Shown in pieces: positions 8,540 to 17,112 of a DNA stretch of 64,000 nucleotides. Within the stretch, counting starts at the first letter, position 1. Each line of letters opens with the position of its first letter. The DNA is from Micromonospora sediminicola (GTDB taxonomy: Bacteria > Actinomycetota > Actinomycetes > Mycobacteriales > Micromonosporaceae): NCBI RefSeq assembly GCF_900089585.1, contig NZ_FLRH01000004.1:1295001-1359000 (forward strand), written 5' to 3'. Below the pieces are notes generated by a model. That model was not told the origin of the DNA, made no database searches, and saw only the letters and a list, made by a program, of their open reading frames with translations. A program made the position numbers and the translations under genes.

Positions 8540-10003
8540 TCAGGCGGCGATCACCGCCACCGCCAGCCCGGCGAAGGCCAGGGACAGCGCCGTGCCGGTC
8601 GCGCGCCGCCAGCGGGGCGCGCCGGCGACGACGGGCAGGTCCCGCCACCGCCGGACGGCGGGCACCAGGGCCGCCCCGCTCAGCGCCGCGCCGAGCGGCC
8701 AGAGCCAGCCCGGGACCACCGACCAGTCGCCGAGCCGGTGCGCGAGGCCGAGGTAGAGCACCGCCCAGACGGCGGCGGAGAGCACGGTGGTCCGGTCCGG
8801 TCCGCGGCGGGCGACGCTCCACAGCGACAGGCCGCCGAGGAACGTGAACGCCAGCGCGAGCCCGCCGCCGATCCAGCCCGGCAGACCGGTCGACTCGCTC
8901 GCCGCGTCGCCGGTGACCCCGAGCACCCGCAGACCGAGCGCGTCCAGGTCGCGGGCGGTGTTGCCGAGCACCACGACACCCCGGCCGGCGGCGCGGTCGT
9001 AGCCGACGTACGCCCGGAAGCCGCCGGTGCCGCCGTTGTGCCAGACGATCTCCCGGTCGCCGTACCGGCTGGTGAACCAGCCGTAGCCGATCCGACGGTC
9101 ACCCCCGGCGTCGAAGCGGGGCGTGGCGGCGTCGACGCCGGGCGCGGTGCCGGCGAGCATCGCGGCGGTGAGCCGGGCCAGGTCCTCGGCGGTGGACCAG
9201 ACGCCGATGCCGGCCGGGGCGTAGCCGGCGCCCACCCACGCGTCGGCGGACCGGCCGCCGGCGGTGGCGCCCTCCGCCCGAGCGGCGGGTAGCTGGTCGG
9301 GCCCGGTGGCGACCACGGTGGCGGTCATGCCCAGTGGACGCAGCACGTCCCGCCCGACCAGCTCCGGGTAGCCGACACCGGCCTGCGCGGCGAGCCCCTG
9401 GCCGAGCAGGGACATGCCCAGGTTGGAGTAGGAGACCGCGCCGCGCCCGTCGCCCGGCTCGAGCCCGGCGGTGTCGGCCACGACGCGGTCCACGTCGTCG
9501 CCGGCGTAGGCGTTGCCGGCGGTCAGCGACGTCCACCAGGCTCCGGCCCAGGTGGACGGGCCGGTCGGCAGCCGGGGCAGCCCGGCGCGGTGGCTGGCGA
9601 GTTCGGCGAGCGTGACCTCGCCGGCCGGGCCGGTGACGCCCGGCAGGACGGTGCCGAGCCGGTCGTCGGGGCGGACCGCGCCGGACGCCACCTGGTGGGC
9701 CAGGAGCATGCCGGTGAGCGGCTTGCCGACGGAACCGATCTCGAACGGGGTGCCCGGCTCGACGGCCGGCCCGCCCGGCGCCCGGTCGCCGAGACCGGCG
9801 ACCCGGATCCGGCCGTCCTCGATCGAGGCCACCGCGAGGCCGCGCAGGCCATCGGGGTCGTCGACGGCGGCGCGGACGGTCGCGGCCAGCTCGGCGTCGC
9901 CGGTCTGCTGCCGGCCGAGTTCGGGGGCCCGGGGCGCCAGGCCGGTCGCGGCGGCCGCGGCCACGAGGCCGGCGGCGACCGTGAGGACGGTCGGGGTACG
10001 CAT
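8540..10003 (-). CDS. Serine hydrolase, class C beta-lactamase/penicillin-binding fold, with C-terminal membrane segments
   Basis: A 487-residue exported protein. The N terminus is a signal peptide or anchor (VLTVAAGLVAAAAATGL). The catalytic motifs of the beta-lactamase/D-peptidase clan are all present: SxxK as Ser91-Val-Gly-Lys94 in FEIGSVGKPLTG, YxN as Tyr192-Ser-Asn194, and HNGGTGGF near residue 318 in place of KTG. Four hydrophobic segments follow after residue 380, so the enzyme domain is held at the outer face of the membrane. Likely substrates are D-amino-acid peptides or esters; resistance to beta-lactams cannot be inferred. Its start is 15 bases from the stop of the upstream ArsR-like gene, so co-transcription is likely. 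Confidence 0.9.
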   Translation of the reverse strand: MRTPTVLTVAAGLVAAAAATGLAPRAPELGRQQTGDAELAATVRAAVDDPDGLRGLAVASIEDGRIRVAGLGDRAPGGPAVEPGTPFEIGSVGKPLTGMLLAHQVASGAVRPDDRLGTVLPGVTGPAGEVTLAELASHRAGLPRLPTGPSTWAGAWWTSLTAGNAYAGDDVDRVVADTAGLEPGDGRGAVSYSNLGMSLLGQGLAAQAGVGYPELVGRDVLRPLGMTATVVATGPDQLPAARAEGATAGGRSADAWVGAGYAPAGIGVWSTAEDLARLTAAMLAGTAPGVDAATPRFDAGGDRRIGYGWFTSRYGDREIVWHNGGTGGFRAYVGYDRAAGRGVVVLGNTARDLDALGLRVLGVTGDAASESTGLPGWIGGGLALAFTFLGGLSLWSVARRGPDRTTVLSAAVWAVLYLGLAHRLGDWSVVPGWLWPLGAALSGAALVPAVRRWRDLPVVAGAPRWRRATGTALSLAFAGLAVAVIAA

Positions 10004-10037
10004 GGTGCTGCCTCCCGTCGGGGTGGGGTGGGGTCGG

Positions 10038-10547
10038 TCAGCGGCGCGCGGCGGTGAGGATGGCCAGCAGCGGCACCACCCGCTCGGGCGGGATGTCGTA
10101 GCGCCCGCGGGCGCCGCTGCGCAGCCAGCCGGCGGCGGCGAGTTGCCGCAGGTGGTGGTGGAGTTGCCCGGTGGTGCCGAGGCCGTCGAGGTCGGCCAGT
10201 TCGGCGGTGCCGTGCCGGCCGCCGAGGATCTCCCGCAGCAGCCGCAGCCGAACCGGGTGGGCCAGCGCGGTGAGCGTGCCGGCCAGCGCCGGCCAGTCGC
10301 CGTCGAGCAGGTCGTCGACGGTGGCGCCGTACTGCCAGTCGTAGTGCCGGTCGGCGGTGTGGACGGTGCCGGTGTAGAGCACCGCTCCGGGGCCGTCTGC
10401 GGGCACCCGCCGCTTCAGGCCGGCGAGCGCCCAGAACATGTCCTCCGGCGCGGTGTCGTCGGCCTCGGCCGGCGGTGCCGCGCCGACCAGCCGCGCCACC
10501 TGCGCCTCCAGGGCCGCCAGCCGTTCCTCCACAGTCGCCACGTCCAC
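10038..10547 (-). CDS. ArsR-like winged-helix transcriptional regulator
   Basis: A 169-residue regulator with an N-terminal heptad-like helix (VATVEERLAALEAQVARLVG) and a C-terminal winged helix. The recognition region is TALAHPVRLRLLREILGG and GTTGQLHHHLRQLAAAGWL. I place the start at GTG 10547, because the TACGTA-rich operator starts four bases upstream and leaves little room for anything longer. The serine hydrolase gene follows 34 bases behind its stop. No cysteine pair typical of metal-sensing ArsR proteins is visible, so the inducer is probably not a thiophilic metal. It most likely represses itself and the divergent oxalate decarboxylase operon. Confidence 0.82.
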   Translation of the reverse strand: MDVATVEERLAALEAQVARLVGAAPPAEADDTAPEDMFWALAGLKRRVPADGPGAVLYTGTVHTADRHYDWQYGATVDDLLDGDWPALAGTLTALAHPVRLRLLREILGGRHGTAELADLDGLGTTGQLHHHLRQLAAAGWLRSGARGRYDIPPERVVPLLAILTAARR

Positions 10548-10550
10548 CAA

Positions 10551-10576
10551 TGTACGTAAGTACGTAGCTACGTGCA
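10551..10576. promoter_or_regulatory. Operator of interlocking TACGTA palindromes
   Basis: The 26 bases contain TACGTA at 10553-10558 and 10561-10566, and a perfect 12-bp palindrome ACGTAGCTACGT at 10562-10573. The cluster lies immediately before the ArsR-like start and about 70 bases before the divergent small membrane gene. Overlapping palindromes in such a GC-rich chromosome are a strong sign of an operator for the adjacent repressor. Confidence 0.65.
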
Positions 10577-10644
10577 AGTGGAGGAATCCGGGATCCCGTG
10601 AACACGTGATGTGGGCCCCCGGTCCTCCGCCGGACGATCGGCGC

Positions 10645-10878
10645 ATGACCGACGTCTCCCCACCGGCCGGGCTGCGCCGCCGGCTCGCCGCGTTGCTGCT
10701 GGCCGCCGCCGCGCTCGCCGTCGCGGGGCTCCCCTGGGCCGCCGCCGCCGTCGGCCTGACCTGCCTCGGCGTACCGGTCGCGGTGGCGCTGCGCGACGGC
10801 CCGGCCGCCACCCGCGCGCTGCTCCGGGCGCCCCGCCCCGTCCGCACCGCACCGACCTACCGAAGGAGCCGAGCATGA
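10645..10878 (+). CDS. Small membrane protein ahead of oxalate decarboxylase
   Basis: A 77-residue protein with one or two hydrophobic stretches (LAALLLAAAALAVAGLPWAA, then VGLTCLGVPVAVAL) and a basic C terminus. Its stop overlaps the ATG of the decarboxylase gene (ATGA, 10875-10878), so it is co-translated with it. I recognise no family. The position suggests a membrane partner or simply a coupling cistron. The start ATG at 10645 lacks a strong ribosome site, so a leaderless or weakly translated message is possible. Confidence 0.6.
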   Translation: MTDVSPPAGLRRRLAALLLAAAALAVAGLPWAAAAVGLTCLGVPVAVALRDGPAATRALLRAPRPVRTAPTYRRSRA

Positions 10879-12014
10879 CCTCCGCCGACCCGCCCCAGCC
10901 GGTACGCGCCGGCGCCGGAAGCCGCGACACCGGACCGCGCGACGTGACCCGGGACCGGGAGAACCCGGACGTGCTGACGCCGCCGCCCACCGACTCCGGC
11001 ACGCTGCCCAACCTGAAGTTCTCCTTCTCCGACGCGCACACCCGGATCGAGCGCGGCGGCTGGACCCGCGAGGTGACCCAGCGGGAGCTGCCGATCGCCA
11101 CCGAACTGGCCGGCGTGGACATGGCGCTGGAGCCCGGGGCGTACCGGGAGTTGCACTGGCACAAGCAGGCCGAGTGGGCGTACGTCATCTCCGGCAGCTG
11201 CCGGATCGGCGCGGTCGACCAGGAGGGCCGCAACTTCCTCGACGACGTGCGGCAGGGCGACCTCTGGTTCTTTCCGCACGGCGTGCCGCACCACATCCAG
11301 GCCCTCGACGAGGGGGTGGAGTTCCTGCTGGTCTTCGACGACGGCGCGTTCTCGGAGAACGGCACGTTCCTGCTCAGCGACTTCTTCGCGCACACGCCCC
11401 GGAGCGTGCTGGCCAAGAACTTCGGCTGGACCATGGAGCAGATGGAGAGCCTGCCGGAGCGGGAGAAGTACATCTTCCCCGGTGAGGTGCCGCCGCCGCT
11501 GACCGAGGACCGGGTGGTCAGCCCGACCGGCGACGTGCCCCGCACGTTCAAGCACCGGCTGCTCGCCCAGGCCCCGCAGCGTTTCCCCGGCGGCACGGTC
11601 CGGATCGCCGACTCGGCGAACTTCGCCGCCTCCACCGCGATCTGCGCGGCGCTGGTGGAGATCGAGCCGGGCGGCCTGCGCGAGCTGCACTGGCACCCGA
11701 CCGACGACGAGTGGCAGTACTGGATCTCCGGGCACGGCCGGATGGGCGTGTTCGCCAGCACGGGCGTGGCCCGCACGTTCGACTTCCGGGCCGGCGACGT
11801 CGGCTACGTGCCGTTCGCCTACGGCCACTACATCGAGAACGTCGGTGACGAGCCGCTGGTGTTCCTGGAGATGTTCCGCAAGCCCCGGTTCGAGGACATC
11901 TCGCTGACCCAGTGGATGGCGAACCTGCCGGCGGAGATCAGCGCCGCGACGCTCAACCTGCCCCGCGAGATGATCGAGGCGCTGCCGAGGGAGAAGCGTC
12001 CGGTGGTGCGCTGA
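10875..12014 (+). CDS. oxdC: Oxalate decarboxylase, bicupin
   Basis: A 379-residue bicupin, the usual length for oxalate decarboxylase, which turns oxalate into formate and CO2 with Mn. The first cupin has His94-Trp-His96 and Glu100 in ELHWHKQAEW and a third His near 140 (HGVPHHIQ). The second has HWHPTDDEW near residues 276-284 and a final His in YGHYIENVG. The lid loop in domain one reads Ser160-Glu-Asn-Gly-Thr164. Its glutamate matches the proton-donor Glu that separates decarboxylases from oxidases in the Bacillus OxdC family. No signal peptide is seen. The last 62 bases overlap the convergent LuxR gene. The ArsR-like repressor probably controls it. Confidence 0.93.
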   Translation: MTSADPPQPVRAGAGSRDTGPRDVTRDRENPDVLTPPPTDSGTLPNLKFSFSDAHTRIERGGWTREVTQRELPIATELAGVDMALEPGAYRELHWHKQAEWAYVISGSCRIGAVDQEGRNFLDDVRQGDLWFFPHGVPHHIQALDEGVEFLLVFDDGAFSENGTFLLSDFFAHTPRSVLAKNFGWTMEQMESLPEREKYIFPGEVPPPLTEDRVVSPTGDVPRTFKHRLLAQAPQRFPGGTVRIADSANFAASTAICAALVEIEPGGLRELHWHPTDDEWQYWISGHGRMGVFASTGVARTFDFRAGDVGYVPFAYGHYIENVGDEPLVFLEMFRKPRFEDISLTQWMANLPAEISAATLNLPREMIEALPREKRPVVR

Positions 12015-13551
12015 CCGGCCGTGCGTCCCACAGGCGGGCCAGTTGCAGCCGGCTGCGCACGCCCAGCTTGGCGTAGACGGCCCGGACGTGGGTGTCGACC
12101 GTGTGGACCGACAGGTGCAGCCGGCCGGCCACCTGCTGCTTGGTCGCCCCGGCGGCGAGCAGGTCGGCGACACCGGCCTCCCGGGCGGTCAGCGCGGCCA
12201 GGCCGTGCCCGGGCGGCCGGGGCGCCGGACGGCGGCGGGTGACGTCGAGATGCCCGTCCCACCGCTCGGCGGTCTCCTGGTCACCGGTCGCGCCGGACCG
12301 CCCGTACACCGCCGCCGCCTCCCGCGCCGCCGCGCGCGCCTCGGGCAGCCGGACCCGGGGCGACCGGGCCAGGTCGAGCAGGGCGTCGGCCAGCGCCGGC
12401 CGGGCGCCGGCCCGGCGCAGCGCGCGTACCGCCGCCCGCAGCGCCTCCGGATCGCGGCGGACCAGGCCGTCCGCGTGCCCGGCCAGCCCGGACCAGAGGG
12501 GTACGGGGGTCCGCCCGGCCACCTCGGCGAGGCGGTCGGCCACCGCCCTCGCCCGGCGGGCGTCACCGAGCAGCAGCAGCGCCTGCACCAGACGCGGGCC
12601 GCAGTGGGCGACCGCCAGCAGCGGACGCGCCGTGCGGGTCAGGTCGGCCACGACGGCGCGGAGCAGGTCCCGGTGCCGCGCCGGCTCCGGGTCGCCGGCG
12701 GCGGCGAGGCCGAGCGACGCGTACGGGATCCGGTCCGGCCAGGACCGGGCCGGCCGGGCGTCGGCGAGCAGCGCCCGCGCCCGCTCCGGCCGCCCGGTCC
12801 GGTACGCCACCTCGACGCGTACCGCCGTCAGGGCGGCGCGGGCCTCCACGCCGAGCGGGACGGCCGGCCGGTCCAGGGCGAGCCGGGCCCGGGCGTCCGC
12901 CTCCGGCAGCGCGCCGACCGCGAGCAGCCGCCGGCCGGACCACGCGGTCAGCGCCGGCCAGGCCACCGCCGGCAGATCGGGGTACGCGGCGTCGAGCGCC
13001 GCCGCCGCGTCCTCGTACCGGCCGAGCGCGAGCTGGACCTCGATCCGGTCGAGACGGACCGCGACGGCCTCCCCGCGTACCGCCGGGTGGTGGGGGTCGA
13101 CGGCGGCGAGCATGTCGCCGGCGGTGGGCACCGCGCCGGTGGCCAGCGCGCGGGCGGCCCGGGCGAGCGTGAGCCGCACGGCGGCGGCCGGCGCCGGGTA
13201 CGCGGCGCGTGCCCGGCCCGCCGAGCGCAGCAGGGCGTCGGCGTCGGGGTGGCCGACCCGCGCGGCGACCCACGCCTCGGTGGCGCGCGACCACGCCCGG
13301 CGCTCCGGCGGCACACCGGAGCGGGCCAGACCCAGGTACGTCAGCGCGGCGGCCGGGTGGTCGTGGCCGTACCCGGCACCGAGCCGTCCGCGCAGCAGGG
13401 CGCGGTCGGCCGCGCCGGCCCGGTCGGCGGCGAGTTCGGCGGCGAGCAGGTCCCGCGCCTCGGCCGCCCGCCCGGCGAGTTCGAGCCGGTCGGCGGCGGC
13501 CAGCAGCGTGGCGTGGCGGTGCGGGTCGGCCGCGCCGTAGGGTCCGGGCAC
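11953..13551 (-). CDS. LuxR-family transcriptional regulator with TPR-like N-terminal region
   Basis: A 532-residue protein of helical Ala/Arg-rich repeats resembling the C-terminal half of LAL (large ATP-binding LuxR) regulators, but with no Walker motifs. The last 90 residues carry the LuxR helix-turn-helix (LTAREAGVADLLAAGATKQQVAGRL, HLSVHTVDTHVRAVYAKL). It is therefore probably a DNA-binding activator with a protein-interaction array. Its C-terminal 20 codons (SAPPDASPSAAPRSS) run across the end of the convergent oxdC gene, an unusual overlap. The ATG at 13551 gives the full repeat region. The ligand or partner is unknown. Confidence 0.83.
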   Translation of the reverse strand: MPGPYGAADPHRHATLLAAADRLELAGRAAEARDLLAAELAADRAGAADRALLRGRLGAGYGHDHPAAALTYLGLARSGVPPERRAWSRATEAWVAARVGHPDADALLRSAGRARAAYPAPAAAVRLTLARAARALATGAVPTAGDMLAAVDPHHPAVRGEAVAVRLDRIEVQLALGRYEDAAAALDAAYPDLPAVAWPALTAWSGRRLLAVGALPEADARARLALDRPAVPLGVEARAALTAVRVEVAYRTGRPERARALLADARPARSWPDRIPYASLGLAAAGDPEPARHRDLLRAVVADLTRTARPLLAVAHCGPRLVQALLLLGDARRARAVADRLAEVAGRTPVPLWSGLAGHADGLVRRDPEALRAAVRALRRAGARPALADALLDLARSPRVRLPEARAAAREAAAVYGRSGATGDQETAERWDGHLDVTRRRPAPRPPGHGLAALTAREAGVADLLAAGATKQQVAGRLHLSVHTVDTHVRAVYAKLGVRSRLQLARLWDARPVSAPPDASPSAAPRSSRGAG

Positions 13552-13590
13552 GGCACCGAATCAACCACGGGCGGCCCGGCCGGACGGACG

Positions 13591-13602
13591 TTTCACATGA
13601 AA
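13591..13602. promoter_or_regulatory. TTTCACATGAAA palindrome in a divergent promoter
   Basis: In the 143-base gap between the LuxR-type gene and the phosphatidyltransferase operon, TTTCA and TGAAA face each other across CA. It lies in a locally AT-richer stretch (13585-13665). It may be an operator for either side, including the LuxR-type regulator itself, but the motif is short and unsupported by a second copy. Confidence 0.35.
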
Positions 13603-13694
13603 GCCACTCGTGATCGTGAGTTTCCGGTATCAGAACGAACCGAACGGGCATGTTCTGCGTACACACGTGTGGTCATGACGTCTACCTCGGAGGC

Positions 13695-14510
13695 ATGGTG
13701 TCTGCGTTCCGAACTGATCCATTCGCGGGGGCGATTCTCCAGGTCGGCGTGCTCGCCGGCCTCCACGGCACGGTCGGCCTGGGCCGGTACGGCTGGCTGG
13801 CCGGCCTCCTCTGCGGGGTGGTGATGGTCGCGGCGCTGAGCCACGGGCTGCGGCGCTCGGGCGGACGCCGGCTCGGGCCGGCCGACTGGGTCACGTTGAG
13901 CCGGGCCACCCTGGCCGGCGGCGTGACCGCGCTGGTGGTGGACTCGTTCAGCCGACCGGTGTCGGTCCCGGCGCTGGTCGGGCTGACCGCCGTCGCGCTC
14001 GCCCTGGACTGGGTCGACGGCCAGGTGGCCCGGCGCACCGGCACGGTCAGCGCGCTCGGCGCCCGCTTCGACATGGAGGCCGACTCCTTCCTCGTCCTGG
14101 TCCTCTGTGTCCACGTCGCCGACCAGGTCGGCCCCTGGGTGCTGGTGATCGGTGCGATGCGGTACGCCTTCGTCGCGGCCGGCTGGGTGCTGCCGTGGCT
14201 GAACGGCACGCTGCCGCCGCGCTACTGGCGCAAGACCGTCGCGGCCGTGCAGGGCATCGTGCTGGCGGTGGTGGCGGCGGACGTGCTGCCCGCGCCGCTG
14301 GCCGTCGCGGCGGTGGTCGGCGCGCTCGCGCTGCTGGTCGAGTCCTTCGGCCGGGACGTGTGGTGGCTGTGGCGGCACCGGGCGCGGCGGGCGTCGCTTC
14401 CGGCCGCTCCGGTCTCCCCCGCGCCGGTGGCCCCCCGCGCCGAGTGGGAGCCGGGCACCCGCGTGCTGGTCACCCGCCGTCCGGCCGAGGTCGGGGCGCG
14501 GCGGCCGTGA
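13695..14510 (+). CDS. CDP-alcohol phosphatidyltransferase family protein
   Basis: A 271-residue membrane enzyme. The full family motif is present: Asp105, Asp108-Gly109, Ala112-Arg113, Gly122, Asp126 and Asp130 (D-x2-DG-x2-AR-x8-G-x3-D-x3-D). It binds metal and CDP-activated lipid and transfers a phosphatidyl group to an alcohol. About six hydrophobic segments are visible. The ATG at 13695 is preceded by CGGAGG with very tight spacing; GTG at 13698 would be better spaced. The stop overlaps the next start (GTGA, 14507-14510). The acceptor alcohol cannot be predicted; the neighbours suggest an envelope phospholipid or polymer. Confidence 0.87.
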   Translation: MVSAFRTDPFAGAILQVGVLAGLHGTVGLGRYGWLAGLLCGVVMVAALSHGLRRSGGRRLGPADWVTLSRATLAGGVTALVVDSFSRPVSVPALVGLTAVALALDWVDGQVARRTGTVSALGARFDMEADSFLVLVLCVHVADQVGPWVLVIGAMRYAFVAAGWVLPWLNGTLPPRYWRKTVAAVQGIVLAVVAADVLPAPLAVAAVVGALALLVESFGRDVWWLWRHRARRASLPAAPVSPAPVAPRAEWEPGTRVLVTRRPAEVGARRP

Positions 14511-16306
14511 CCCACGACGAACCGTCCCGCCCGCAGCGGGACGAGACGGCGCGCGCCACGAGCGACGCCGAAGCCGAGGCAGCCCCGCCGACCGACGACG
14601 CCCCCGCGTCCGGCCGGCCGACCGACGACGCTCTCGCGTCCGGGGACGCCGAGCCGGCGGACGAGGGCCCGGGCGAGGCCGTCACGGACGGCGCCGCGCC
14701 TCGGCGACGGCGCGTGCCGGCCCTGGTGGTGACCGCGCTGGCCGCCGTGCTCGTGCTGGTCGCCCTGACCCTGCCGAACGAGGTGGACCTGCTCGCCCCG
14801 GCCGCGTTCCTCCGGATCCCGGTGGAGGGGCTGGTCGCGGTCGCCCTGCTGCTGGTGCTGCCGGCCCGGCCGCGCCGGGTGTTGGCCACGCTGCTCGGCG
14901 CGCTCCTCGGCCTGGTCCTGGTGCTGACCATCGTCGACCTCGGTTTCTCGACGGTCCTCGACCGCCCGTTCGACCTGATCGCCGACTGGGCCTTCCTCGC
15001 CGCCGGGGCGGAGTTCCTCGCCGAGTCCTACGGCCGGGCCGCCCAGGTGGGCGCGGTCGTCGCGGCCGTGGCCGCGGTCGTCGCCGTACCGGTGCTGGTC
15101 ACGCTGTCGGTGCGGCGGCTGGCCGGCGTCGCGGCCCGGCACCGGGTCGCGAGCACCCGCGCCGCCACCGCGCTCGCGGCCGCCTGGGTGGTCTGCGCCG
15201 TGCTCGGCGCGCAGGTCGTCCCGGGTCTACCGGTCGCCGCCGACACGGTCGCGACCGGCGTGTACGACCGCGCCGGGCAGGTGCGTTCGGGGCTGCACGA
15301 CCAGGAGCGGCTGCGCACCCAGCTCGCCGGCGACCCGTTCCAGGACGCCCCGGGCGACCAGTTGCTCACCGGGTTGCGCGGCAAGGACGTCCTGGTCACG
15401 TTCGTGGAGAGCTACGGCCGGGTCGCGGTGGAGGACCCGGAGCTGGCGCCGGAGGTGGACGCCATCCTCGACGACGGGACGCGGCAACTGCGCGCGGCCG
15501 GCTACGGCAGCCGCAGCGCGTTCCTCACCTCGTCCACCACCGGCGGGGGCAGCTGGCTGGCGCACGCCACGCTGATGAGCGGCATCCGGGCGGACAACCA
15601 GCTGCGCTACACCAACCTGGTGCGCAGCGACCGCCTGACCCTGAACGGCGCGTTCAGGCGCGCCGGGTGGCGGACGTCGCTGGTCATGCCGGCGCTCACC
15701 CGGGCCTGGCCGGAGGCCGACTTCTTCGCCCCCGACCGGGTCTACAGCGCCGAGGATCTCGGCTACCGGGGGCCGACGTTCAGCTTCTCCTCGCCGCCGG
15801 ACCAGTTCACGCTGGAGGCGTTCCAGCGCGCGGAGCGGGCACCCGGGCACGCACCGGTGATGGCCGAGATCCCGCTGCTGTCCAGCCACATCCCGTGGTC
15901 GCCGGTGCCGAAACTCGTCGACTGGGACGACCTCGGTGACGGGTCGGTCTTCACCGGCACCAACCGCGCCCCCCGCGCCGACGAGGGCACCCGCCGGGCC
16001 TATCGGAAGTCGATCGTCTACTCGCTGCGCACGTTGATCTCCTACGTCCAGCGGTACGGCGACGAGAACCTGGTGCTGGTCTTTCTCGGCGACCACCAGC
16101 CGGCCCGGTCGATCACCGGCGAGGGGGCCGACAAGGACGTGCCGATCACGATCGTGGCCAAGGATCCGGCCGTGCTCGACCGGATCTCCGGATGGGGCTG
16201 GCAGGACGGCCTGAACCCGGCCCCGGACGCCCCGGTCTGGCCGATGGAGTCGTTCCGCGACCGCTTCCTGCGGACGTTCGGACCGCAGTCCCGCACTCAC
16301 AGTTAG
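14507..16306 (+). CDS. Membrane-anchored alkaline phosphatase/sulfatase-fold protein
   Basis: A 599-residue protein. The first 65 residues are acidic and low-complexity. They are followed by four to five membrane segments (ALVVTALAAVLVLVALTL and others, to about residue 250) and an extracellular domain. That domain begins VLVTFVESYGRVAVED and carries a Thr-rich active-site region (FLTSSTTGGGSWLAHATLMSG), ending with LVFLGDHQPA, the metal-binding GDHQ segment. The layout resembles LtaS- and phosphoglycerol-transferase-like enzymes, although the catalytic Thr context is not the classical one. Co-translation with a CDP-alcohol phosphatidyltransferase suggests it moves or removes a phospholipid head group or phospho-polymer outside the membrane. 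Confidence 0.8.
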   Translation: MTHDEPSRPQRDETARATSDAEAEAAPPTDDAPASGRPTDDALASGDAEPADEGPGEAVTDGAAPRRRRVPALVVTALAAVLVLVALTLPNEVDLLAPAAFLRIPVEGLVAVALLLVLPARPRRVLATLLGALLGLVLVLTIVDLGFSTVLDRPFDLIADWAFLAAGAEFLAESYGRAAQVGAVVAAVAAVVAVPVLVTLSVRRLAGVAARHRVASTRAATALAAAWVVCAVLGAQVVPGLPVAADTVATGVYDRAGQVRSGLHDQERLRTQLAGDPFQDAPGDQLLTGLRGKDVLVTFVESYGRVAVEDPELAPEVDAILDDGTRQLRAAGYGSRSAFLTSSTTGGGSWLAHATLMSGIRADNQLRYTNLVRSDRLTLNGAFRRAGWRTSLVMPALTRAWPEADFFAPDRVYSAEDLGYRGPTFSFSSPPDQFTLEAFQRAERAPGHAPVMAEIPLLSSHIPWSPVPKLVDWDDLGDGSVFTGTNRAPRADEGTRRAYRKSIVYSLRTLISYVQRYGDENLVLVFLGDHQPARSITGEGADKDVPITIVAKDPAVLDRISGWGWQDGLNPAPDAPVWPMESFRDRFLRTFGPQSRTHS

Positions 16307-16313
16307 GAATGTC

Positions 16314-17075
16314 GTGACGATGCTCGCGCGGGCCTGGGGGATCACCCGTTCCCTGGCCATCTACCACGGCCAGCCGGCGAAGCACCGGCGCGCCCGGGAG
16401 CTGTACGGGCAGTTCCTCTCCCCCGGCGACCTCGGCTTCGACATCGGCGCCCACGTCGGCGGGCGGGTACGCACCTGGCGGCGACTCGGCGCGCGGGTGG
16501 TCGCGGTCGAGCCGCAGCCGGACTGCCTGCGCGTGCTGCGCCTGGCCTTCGGGCGGGACGACGGGGTCGTGATCGAACCCACCGCGGTCGGGGCCCGGGC
16601 CGGGCAGGCGCGACTGGAGCTGTCCTCCGCCACGCCGACCGTGTCCACCATGTCGTCGTCCTGGATCGACTCGGTCACGGCGGACCCGAGCTTCGCCAAG
16701 GTCCGGTGGGACCGCTCGGTCGAGGTGCCGGTGGTGACGCTCGACGACCTGGTCGCGCGGCACGGCGAGCCGGCGTTCTGCAAGGTCGACGTCGAGGGCT
16801 TCGAGGTCGACGTGCTGTCCGGGCTCAGCCGGCCGGTGCGCGGGCTCTCCTTCGAGTACCTCCCGCCGGCGCACGACGCCGCGCTCGCCGCGCTCGACCT
16901 CGTGGAGCGGCTGGGCGCGCGGGCGGGCGGCTACCGCTACAACTTCTCCCCGGTGGAGACCATGCGCTTCGCCGCTGAGCGCTGGCTGGACGCGGACGGC
17001 CTGGTGCGGCTGCTGGAGACGTACCGCCCGACCGGCCGCTCCGGCGACGTCTACGCCCGTCTGGCCTCCGCCTGA
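16314..17075 (+). CDS. FkbM family methyltransferase
   Basis: A 253-residue SAM-dependent O-methyltransferase. Motif I is DLGFDIGAHVGGRVRTWRRL, then VVAVEPQPDCLRVLRLAF for the ribose-binding acid. The FkbM signature follows in VPVVTLDDLVARHG and FCKVDVEGFEVDVLSGL. Such enzymes methylate sugars or lipids. GTG 16314 and ATG 16320 are both possible starts. It begins seven bases after the phosphatase-fold gene and completes a three-gene run, consistent with methylation of a glycan or head group made by that operon. Confidence 0.87.
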   Translation: MTMLARAWGITRSLAIYHGQPAKHRRARELYGQFLSPGDLGFDIGAHVGGRVRTWRRLGARVVAVEPQPDCLRVLRLAFGRDDGVVIEPTAVGARAGQARLELSSATPTVSTMSSSWIDSVTADPSFAKVRWDRSVEVPVVTLDDLVARHGEPAFCKVDVEGFEVDVLSGLSRPVRGLSFEYLPPAHDAALAALDLVERLGARAGGYRYNFSPVETMRFAAERWLDADGLVRLLETYRPTGRSGDVYARLASA

Positions 17076-17112
17076 CCTAGGCTGGGCCGGACCGCCGCCG
17101 CGAGGAGGATCG

